Source: a virus. From it: 41,449 nucleotides of DNA. Shown piece by piece: positions 36,003 through 41,449 of this stretch; positions within the stretch are counted from its first letter, which is position 1; the number at the start of each line of letters is the position of its first letter. The notes below the pieces were generated by a model. That model did no database searches. It worked only from the letters and a program-made list of their open reading frames with translations, and was not told the origin of the DNA. The translations under genes and the position numbers were made by a program. Where the stretch lies: the IMG/VR virus record IMGVR_UViG_3300025732_000089, positions 1 through 41,449 of that record. One strand, given 5' to 3'.

Positions 36003-36215
36003 ATGGGTGCTTACAAAGGAAAGGCTTCGACCATCAAGGAAGCCGGAGAGAAGACCGACGGCTTCAAGAAGGGTGGCGGCTGCATGAAAAAGGGCGGCAA
36101 GGCCGTTATGTCCAAGGCGGAGAAGGGCGAGAAGCCTGCCCGCGCCACGGGCGGCGGCGTGTTTTCGTCAGCCAAAGGCGGCACGCCGCGCGGGGCGGCC
36201 CCGAAGCCGTATTGA
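36003..36215 (+). CDS. Small Lys/Gly-Gly-rich virion protein, 70 residues
   Basis: MGAYKGKASTIKEAGEKTDG... with FKKGGGCMKKGGKAV, ARATGGGVFSSAKGG. Same K-x-GG motif set as the 30219 protein. Disordered and basic; possible DNA- or capsid-binding adaptor. ACAGGAGGTTCTC precedes the start. Confidence 0.6.
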   Translation: MGAYKGKASTIKEAGEKTDGFKKGGGCMKKGGKAVMSKAEKGEKPARATGGGVFSSAKGGTPRGAAPKPY

Positions 36216-36247
36216 TGGCGGCGCTTCTTGTGGCATAGAGCAATCAG

Positions 36248-36270
36248 CGGGGGCATCGAGCCCCCGTTTT
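36248..36270 (+). terminator. Plus-strand terminator
   Basis: CGGGGGC (36248-36254), loop ATCGA, GCCCCCG (36260-36266), then TTTT. Lies between the 36003 and 36287 genes. Confidence 0.7.
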
Positions 36271-36286
36271 GCCAAGAGAGGGCGAT

Positions 36287-36556
36287 ATGGCGAAATCTCC
36301 TGCCTGGCAGCGGGCTGCCGGAAAAAATAAAGAAGGCGGCTTAAACGCCAAGGGGCGCGCGTCGGCGAAGGCGCAGGGCATGAACCTGAAGCCTCCGGTG
36401 TCGAAGGAACAGGCGGCTAAGAGCGATAAGGCGGCGAGTCGTCGTTCCTCATTCTGTAGCCGTATGACCGGTATGAAGAAGAAGCTGACTGGCGCCGCGG
36501 CTGCGGCCGATCCTAATAGCCGCATCAACAAGGCCCTCAGAAAGTGGGACTGCTGA
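36287..36556 (+). CDS. DUF6321-like phage protein
   Basis: 89 residues. SPAWQRAAGKNKEGGLNAKG (about 4-23), MNLKPPVSKEQAAKS, SRRSSFCSRMTGMKKKL, and a closing DPNSRINKALRKWDC match my memory of the DUF6321 family, whose members end in LxRWxC. Basic, Lys-rich and cysteine-ended; found in phage structural clusters with no proven role. AAGAGAGGGCGAT precedes it. Confidence 0.75.
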   Translation: MAKSPAWQRAAGKNKEGGLNAKGRASAKAQGMNLKPPVSKEQAAKSDKAASRRSSFCSRMTGMKKKLTGAAAAADPNSRINKALRKWDC

Positions 36557-36557
36557 T

Positions 36558-36731
36558 ATGTCCAAGCCATTCTGGGAAAAAGACGCCCCAAAAGACGCCA
36601 AGAAGCGTGCTTTGAGCGTGAAAGGTGTTAAAATGGCAAAGGCAAAAGCTCGCGCCGCCGGCCGGCCATACCCGAACCTGGTCGACAACGTAGCGGCCGC
36701 CAGAGCGGGCCACACGAAGGGAAAACGATAA
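36558..36731 (+). CDS. Small basic phage protein, 57 residues
   Basis: MSKPFWEKDAPKDAKKRALS..., with KMAKAKARAAGRPYPNLVDN and AARAGHTKGKR. Lys/Arg-rich and unrecognised by name, though the 'ARAAGRPYPNLVDN' end recurs in phage head clusters as I recall. One base after the previous stop; ends TAATG with the next gene. Confidence 0.6.
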   Translation: MSKPFWEKDAPKDAKKRALSVKGVKMAKAKARAAGRPYPNLVDNVAAARAGHTKGKR

Positions 36732-37078
36732 TGCAGGCTCGACAGGTAACAGTTTCCGACGCATCGGGTGGAGTGAAATATTCCTCCTCAGTGCGCTTTG
36801 ACGACTTCGCGCCGCCGAACATTTCGATCCAGTGCACGGTGACGGGCACGGTGAACTACACGGTTCAGTCGTCGCTGGACGACCCGAACGACCCATTCAA
36901 TCCTGTTGCTGAAGGCTCAATGACTTGGGTTGATAGTTCGGACACGAATGTTGTTGGCGCCACGGCGACGAAGCAGAGCAACTTCCTGTTCGCGCCGAAG
37001 TTTGCGCGGATTAAGCTGGCAAGCGGCAGTGGCTCTGTTGTGGCTACATTCCTCCAGAGCAGCAACGGGCCGATTTAA
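36731..37078 (+). CDS. Putative structural protein, 115 residues
   Basis: MQARQVTVSDASGGVKYSSS..., all-beta, with ISIQCTVTGTVNYTVQSSLDD, NPVAEGSMTWVDSS, and FARIKLASGSGSVVATFLQS. The layout (two beta sheets, 'W-x-D' turn) fits a small virion protein such as a decoration or head-completion factor. TAATG overlaps on both sides. Confidence 0.55.
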   Translation: MQARQVTVSDASGGVKYSSSVRFDDFAPPNISIQCTVTGTVNYTVQSSLDDPNDPFNPVAEGSMTWVDSSDTNVVGATATKQSNFLFAPKFARIKLASGSGSVVATFLQSSNGPI

Positions 37079-37287
37079 TGGCTAACGGCCTGACGACAGA
37101 CCCCGGACTGAGCATTCCAACAGGTCTATCCCCCTCTGCGGGGATGACTGTTGGAACCGGATTGTCGTTTCAGGGCTTTGGTGGCGGCACGCCCGGGCCG
37201 CCGGGCAATAACGGAATACTCCAAGAAGGCAGTCTGGTTGACTTCATCATGCAAGAAGGCAACGTGGACTTTATCCTGCAGGAATAA
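37078..37287 (+). CDS. Small Gly-rich protein, 69 residues
   Basis: MANGLTTDPGLSIPTGLSPS..., with GGGTPGPPGNNGILQEGSLV and a twice-repeated (S/N)-L/V-DFI(M/L)QEG/QE ending. The collagen-like GPPG patch plus C-terminal repeat suggests a fibre or fibre-adaptor peptide. Coupled to the previous gene (TAATG). Confidence 0.5.
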   Translation: MANGLTTDPGLSIPTGLSPSAGMTVGTGLSFQGFGGGTPGPPGNNGILQEGSLVDFIMQEGNVDFILQE

Positions 37288-37290
37288 AAG

Positions 37291-38685
37291 ATGGCAAATC
37301 TCCCCATTTCAGGATTTCCGACTGGCGGCACAATTGCACAGGCCGGAGACGAATTTGTCATTGCTCGCAGCGGCGCAAATTACAAGCTAACAAGCTCCAG
37401 CATTTCAGCTTTCGTCCTCGGCGGCCCCACGACCCAACTCGGCGCTGCGGACGTTGCCTCCGGCGCTGTCCCCCAGACGCTACAGGTCCAGAGCAACACG
37501 GGCGCAAGCACGACCGGCCCGAACTTCACGATCAAGGGCTCCGCTGGAACGACCGCTGGCGGGTCGATTATCTTTCAGACGCACAATGGCACCTCGTATG
37601 CGGCTGCTCTGACGCTAACAAGCGCACGGAACGCAATATTTGCCGGTTCTTTGATGAACACGGATACAATCTCCGGGATAATACCAAATTCCGGCGACTT
37701 ATTTTATATAGACGTGCCCACAAATGGGCTGGCTATTCGCAATAACGCTGGTTCTTATGCTCAGGTTTTGAGACTGACTACATCTGGCGCTTTAACGCTT
37801 GGTCCGACAAGCGCTGCCGCGACTATTCTTCCCGACGCCGCCAACACGCTCGCGCTGAGGAACAGCACGAACGCGCAGACGTTCAACGTCTACAATACCT
37901 ACACCGACGCGAGCAACTATGAGCGCGGTTTTGTAAAATGGACTTCAAATCAATTTTCAATTGGACAGGAGGTTGCTGGAAGCGGAACAGCACGCGCGAT
38001 TGTTATTTCCGGAAAGGCATTTACCGCCGATACTATTGATGGATATACTCTGACTTTAACAAGCCCATCAAGAACAGACTTCACAATAAACTCAGTAGGA
38101 TCAAACTTTGCTGTCTTTAATTTTGCGCGCGGAGGCACTTCAGTTTGGAATTATTATTTAAGTAACTCAACAGATGACTTTGTGATTCAAAAAGTTGGCA
38201 CAGGCGCTATTGCCACATTTCTATCCGGCGGGAATGTGCAATTTAGAAGCGCCAGCTTAATCCAGTTCGGCGGCGCTACCTCCTCCTTCCCCGCGCTGAA
38301 ACGCTCCAGCGCGACGCTACAGGTTCGCCTTGCGGACGATAGCGCCTACTCCAACATCGCAGCCGCGCAGCTTTACAGCCCGCCGACCGCGCTTACTTCC
38401 GGCGCGACGATTACGTGGGATGCTAATCTTTCGTCGGTAGCTACGCTGACGCTTGATCAGGTCGGCGCGACCCTGACGATTAGCAACGCCGTCGCGGGCG
38501 GCACCTATCTGGTCGTCATCACGCAGGGCACGGGCGGCAACAAGACGATTACGACGTGGACCAGCTTCAAGTGGCAGGGCGGCGCGGCTCCGACGCTCTC
38601 AACCTCTGCTGGCGCGATTGACGTTGTCACCGCCGTGTATGACGGCACCAGCTTCTACGCCACCGCTCAGATTGGGTTTGCCTGA
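37291..38685 (+). CDS. Tail-fibre or receptor-related structural protein, 464 residues
   Basis: MANLPISGFPTGGTIAQAGD... The N-terminal 35 residues (ISGFP...GDEFVIARSGANYKLT) are typical of phage tail-protein attachment domains. The middle is Ser/Thr/Asn/Gly beta repeat (NTLALRNSTNAQTFNVYNTY), and the C-terminus (NKTITTWTSFKWQGGAAPTLST) ends in a beta domain found in phage fibres. Codon use is more AT-rich between 38000 and 38230, a mosaic sign. Ends TGATG with the next gene. Confidence 0.65.
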   Translation: MANLPISGFPTGGTIAQAGDEFVIARSGANYKLTSSSISAFVLGGPTTQLGAADVASGAVPQTLQVQSNTGASTTGPNFTIKGSAGTTAGGSIIFQTHNGTSYAAALTLTSARNAIFAGSLMNTDTISGIIPNSGDLFYIDVPTNGLAIRNNAGSYAQVLRLTTSGALTLGPTSAAATILPDAANTLALRNSTNAQTFNVYNTYTDASNYERGFVKWTSNQFSIGQEVAGSGTARAIVISGKAFTADTIDGYTLTLTSPSRTDFTINSVGSNFAVFNFARGGTSVWNYYLSNSTDDFVIQKVGTGAIATFLSGGNVQFRSASLIQFGGATSSFPALKRSSATLQVRLADDSAYSNIAAAQLYSPPTALTSGATITWDANLSSVATLTLDQVGATLTISNAVAGGTYLVVITQGTGGNKTITTWTSFKWQGGAAPTLSTSAGAIDVVTAVYDGTSFYATAQIGFA

Positions 38686-41449
38686 TGCCGCTTCCCTTCC
38701 CGACTGGCCTGTATAATTCCGCGTCTCCGGTCGTTCTGGGGCTGTTTACGCAGCCGCTCAACGACTTCTCAACCCTCTCCACCACGTCCTCTATGCCGAC
38801 CGGCGGGCTTATCACCCGCGCGGGCAATGCGATGCTGTATGACAGCACGGGCAAGCTGACATATGCGCCGAATAATCTGCTGACGTATAGCAATACGTTC
38901 AATGTGACGTGGTCGGCAGCCAATGTTACTCCAACTGGCGGGCAGGCCGATCCATTAGGCGGCACAACCGCGTTCAAACTCGTTGTTACAAATGGGCAAA
39001 CAAACGGGTCCATTAATCAAACAGCTATTACTGGTTCCGCAAACGACCTAATTGCATTTGACCTCACGACAGGCGCTACATCCAACCTAGCAGGAGGCGC
39101 GACCGATGCGATTGCAACAAGTTTAGGAAGCGGTTGGTGGCAGGTTTCGTTTAAAACCGCGACGACATCAGGCGCGCGTATGCTGATTACGGTCGTCGCT
39201 AAGAACGCTGGATGGAACTCAATAGGGGTTCAATTCTACAGCGGCGCAGTCTACCTATATCCGCGCCTGTCAAACGCTTCAGCTGGAACGGGTGACGGGA
39301 CAAATGGCATTTTTGTCTATAAATCTGCGGCGTCGCTAGTCACATACGAAACCACACCCCGCTCCGGCGACCAAGTCATCACCACCACCGCCGCCTACTA
39401 CGGCCCGCGCTTTGATTACGACCCCGCGACCTTGCAGCCGAAGGGGCTGCTGGTGGAGGGGGCGCGGACGAATTATCGTTCTTACTCAAGCGACTTTACG
39501 CAGACATCTGCGTGGACAAAGCTAGGCTCTTGCACCGTAAATAACACAACACTATTAACAATTGCACCAGACGGGACTAACACAGCGCAGGCTATTGTCC
39601 CGGTCAGCAACAACAGTGTGAATGGCATTGTTGATGCCTCTGGAACGATATACTCTTCTGGAAGAACAGTTTCTTTTTACGCAAAAGCAGGGACGGGCAT
39701 AAGCACAATCACTGGTCAAGACGGCGCAGGAAATGTTTGGACCGTAAACCTGTCGAATGGGTCGTCAACATTTCCTTCTGTTTATACATACGTCTCTGTA
39801 ACAAATGCCGGTAACGGCTGGTATCGCGTCGCCTTTAATACCACCAACGCCTCTTTTTACATTGGCGCAAATTCCGGCGCAAATGGCTCAAATTATTTTT
39901 CGCTATGGGGTGTTCAGGTAGAAAACGGCGCGTTTGTCACAAGTTTTATTCCAACTGTCGCAACTGGCAGCATCGCCCGCGCCGCCGAGACATTCACGCT
40001 CGCCAGCTACACCAATCGGCTTGTCGAGAGCTTCTACATCGACGAGCAGACTGGCGGCTCGTGGTCCGCTAACATCAATGCTTCCTCCACCAGCCCGCTG
40101 ACCATCTCCACGCCGACATACGGCTGGGTTACGAGCTTGCGGGCATACGTCAATGCCGCAGCCGGGACCATCTCCACGCCGACGTGGATTGACAATAGCG
40201 GCACCACCGGCAACCGGATGATGCATGACAGCACCGGGACGCTGACGTGGGCTCCGGCGAATTTGTTGTTGCAGAGCAATGCGTTTTCCAACGCTGCTTG
40301 GACATATACCAACATGACCCTTACTAGTGGTCAGACTGACCCGAATGCGGGGTCAACGGCTTGGCTTGTTTATCCGACGACCACTGGAACGGCCAGAGAA
40401 GTTTACGTCGCGAACACCTATGCAACTGGCGTTAAATACATCTTGTCACTATACGCAAAAGCGAGTGGCATGACATGGTTTGCTCTTGGAACAAACGGCC
40501 CAACCAATGGCGCGTGTGTTTGGTTTGACCTTCAGAATGGCGTAGTTGGAACTCAGGCTACAGGGCATGTCGGCTCTATAACATCTGTAGGCAGCGGTTG
40601 GTATCGTTTGTCTGTGGCCGTAACAGGCGGCGCTACGGGCGTTTCTGCATATTTTGACTTTGCCCCTGTAGATGCAAATGGATCAGGGACAGCCACCCGA
40701 AGCGGAACAAACGGCGTTCTCGTCTGGAACGCGCAGCTAGAACAAGTCACCTACCAAGCCGCCCCCTCAACCTACATCCCAACGACCAGCGCCGCCGTGT
40801 ATCAGCCGCGCTACGACTATGACCCCAGCGTGACCCCGGCGACACCAAGGGGGATGCTGATTGAGGAGGGGCGGACGAATATCGCTCTCAGCGCGTTTAC
40901 GTCCACGAATTGGACGACGGGACAGTCAACAAAAGACAGCACTATAGCTGGCCCTGACGCTGTGTCAGGAAGCGCGCAGGCGATTAAGGCTGTTGCGGGC
41001 AACGCCTATCATATGTTGTATTCGACTGCGGCTATTTCGGTAAGCGCGAACACGGACTACACATATTCTCTTTATGCAAAGGCGGGAACGTCAAGGTATG
41101 TTAACCTAAATGTCTTTGGCAACTCGGCAAACCATTATATCTCGGCTGTGTTTGATATTGGCGATACGTCGCTTACAGCACGCACGGAGCAGAGTGTTGG
41201 AACATCGTCTGGAACGATTGCCGGGACAAAGCAGGAATATCTCGGGAATGGCTGGTTCCGTCTTTCGTTGACAGGTAAGACATCGCAAACAACCGTTTAT
41301 CTGGAAGCCTGTATCGCCTCATCTAAGACAGGAAACACGTTTAATGGCGCGGGGGAAGTAACTTTCAATGCTGCCGGGACGGAGACCATTTCTCTCTTCG
41401 GCGCACAACTCGAAGCAGGCTCCTTCCCCACCAGCTACATCCCCACGAC
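38685..41449 (+). CDS. Large modular fibre-like protein, partial (C-terminus outside window)
   Basis: About 921 codons are open to the window edge, starting MPLPFPTGLYNSASPVVLGL, coupled by TGATG. Repeating modules of a carbohydrate-binding (jelly-roll, lectin-like) type are seen: (A) GNAMLYDSTGKLTYAPNNLL with NTFNVTWSAANVT; (B) KGLLVEGARTNYRSYSSDFT with a GVQVENGAFVTSFIPT end; (A') GNRMMHDSTGTLTWAPANLL with FSNAAWTYTNMT; (B') RGMLIEEGRTNIALSAFTST, ending GAQLEAGSFPTSYIPT. The A to A' offset is about 462 residues and B to B' about 469. A receptor-binding or host-surface-binding role is inferred. Confidence 0.7.
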   Translation, partial: MPLPFPTGLYNSASPVVLGLFTQPLNDFSTLSTTSSMPTGGLITRAGNAMLYDSTGKLTYAPNNLLTYSNTFNVTWSAANVTPTGGQADPLGGTTAFKLVVTNGQTNGSINQTAITGSANDLIAFDLTTGATSNLAGGATDAIATSLGSGWWQVSFKTATTSGARMLITVVAKNAGWNSIGVQFYSGAVYLYPRLSNASAGTGDGTNGIFVYKSAASLVTYETTPRSGDQVITTTAAYYGPRFDYDPATLQPKGLLVEGARTNYRSYSSDFTQTSAWTKLGSCTVNNTTLLTIAPDGTNTAQAIVPVSNNSVNGIVDASGTIYSSGRTVSFYAKAGTGISTITGQDGAGNVWTVNLSNGSSTFPSVYTYVSVTNAGNGWYRVAFNTTNASFYIGANSGANGSNYFSLWGVQVENGAFVTSFIPTVATGSIARAAETFTLASYTNRLVESFYIDEQTGGSWSANINASSTSPLTISTPTYGWVTSLRAYVNAAAGTISTPTWIDNSGTTGNRMMHDSTGTLTWAPANLLLQSNAFSNAAWTYTNMTLTSGQTDPNAGSTAWLVYPTTTGTAREVYVANTYATGVKYILSLYAKASGMTWFALGTNGPTNGACVWFDLQNGVVGTQATGHVGSITSVGSGWYRLSVAVTGGATGVSAYFDFAPVDANGSGTATRSGTNGVLVWNAQLEQVTYQAAPSTYIPTTSAAVYQPRYDYDPSVTPATPRGMLIEEGRTNIALSAFTSTNWTTGQSTKDSTIAGPDAVSGSAQAIKAVAGNAYHMLYSTAAISVSANTDYTYSLYAKAGTSRYVNLNVFGNSANHYISAVFDIGDTSLTARTEQSVGTSSGTIAGTKQEYLGNGWFRLSLTGKTSQTTVYLEACIASSKTGNTFNGAGEVTFNAAGTETISLFGAQLEAGSFPTSYIPT

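Noticed and set aside
22863-41449. Long minus-strand open frames opposite the portal, helicase and fibre genes
   Set aside because: They mirror real plus-strand genes in GC-rich DNA, lack ribosome-binding sites and show no domain patterns.

Overview
The window is part of the genome of a tailed double-stranded DNA bacteriophage (Caudoviricetes). It has a large and small terminase, portal, scaffold-like protein, major capsid protein and fibre-like proteins, together with replication genes. The host is probably an alphaproteobacterium. The basis is a GapR/DUF2312 homologue, a GcrA-like helix-turn-helix, many small phage families familiar from alphaproteobacterial phages, and GC-rich coding sequence with Shine-Dalgarno starts. 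No integrase, tRNA, rRNA or insertion sequence was seen. No tail-tube, sheath or tape-measure gene appears before the window ends. This fits a short-tailed phage but does not prove it.

Layout. (1) 1-2671, minus strand: a PD-(D/E)XK nuclease, a candidate ssDNA-binding partner, a DUF6378 protein and small proteins including a lipoprotein. (2) 2822-14793, plus strand: a replication and accessory block. It holds a RuvC-like resolvase, a primase-polymerase/helicase fusion, two HTH or basic proteins, a run of tiny coupled coiled-coil paralogues, small membrane proteins and lipoproteins, and a cytosine-5 methyltransferase with a long second reading frame inside it. A bidirectional terminator at about 14.8 kb ends the block. 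(3) 14823-19552, minus strand: three transcription units, each starting at a TTGACA-N18-TAnnnn promoter. They encode an XRE-type HTH protein, a sliding-clamp-like protein, a UvrD-like helicase and small proteins. (4) 19677-41449, plus strand: a GapR-like protein, then packaging and virion genes (TerS, TerL, portal, a 1632-residue polyvalent protein, GroES-like protein, scaffold, capsid, decoration and fibre proteins). The last gene runs off the window.

Two non-coding regions stand out. Positions 4021-4541 hold six copies of a 25-bp element separated by degenerate 5-bp repeats, directly upstream of the resolvase gene. Positions 7605-7741 hold a long AT-rich inverted repeat just after the primase-helicase. 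Both lie among replication genes and are candidate origin or recombination sites.

How the genes may work together. The primase-helicase, UvrD-like helicase, clamp, resolvase and nuclease form a replication/recombination set, but no DNA polymerase is seen here, so a host or out-of-window polymerase is implied. The methyltransferase and an Acb2/Tad1-like small protein are candidate counter-defence factors. Late genes are closely spaced, with hairpin terminators around the capsid genes that could set relative expression.
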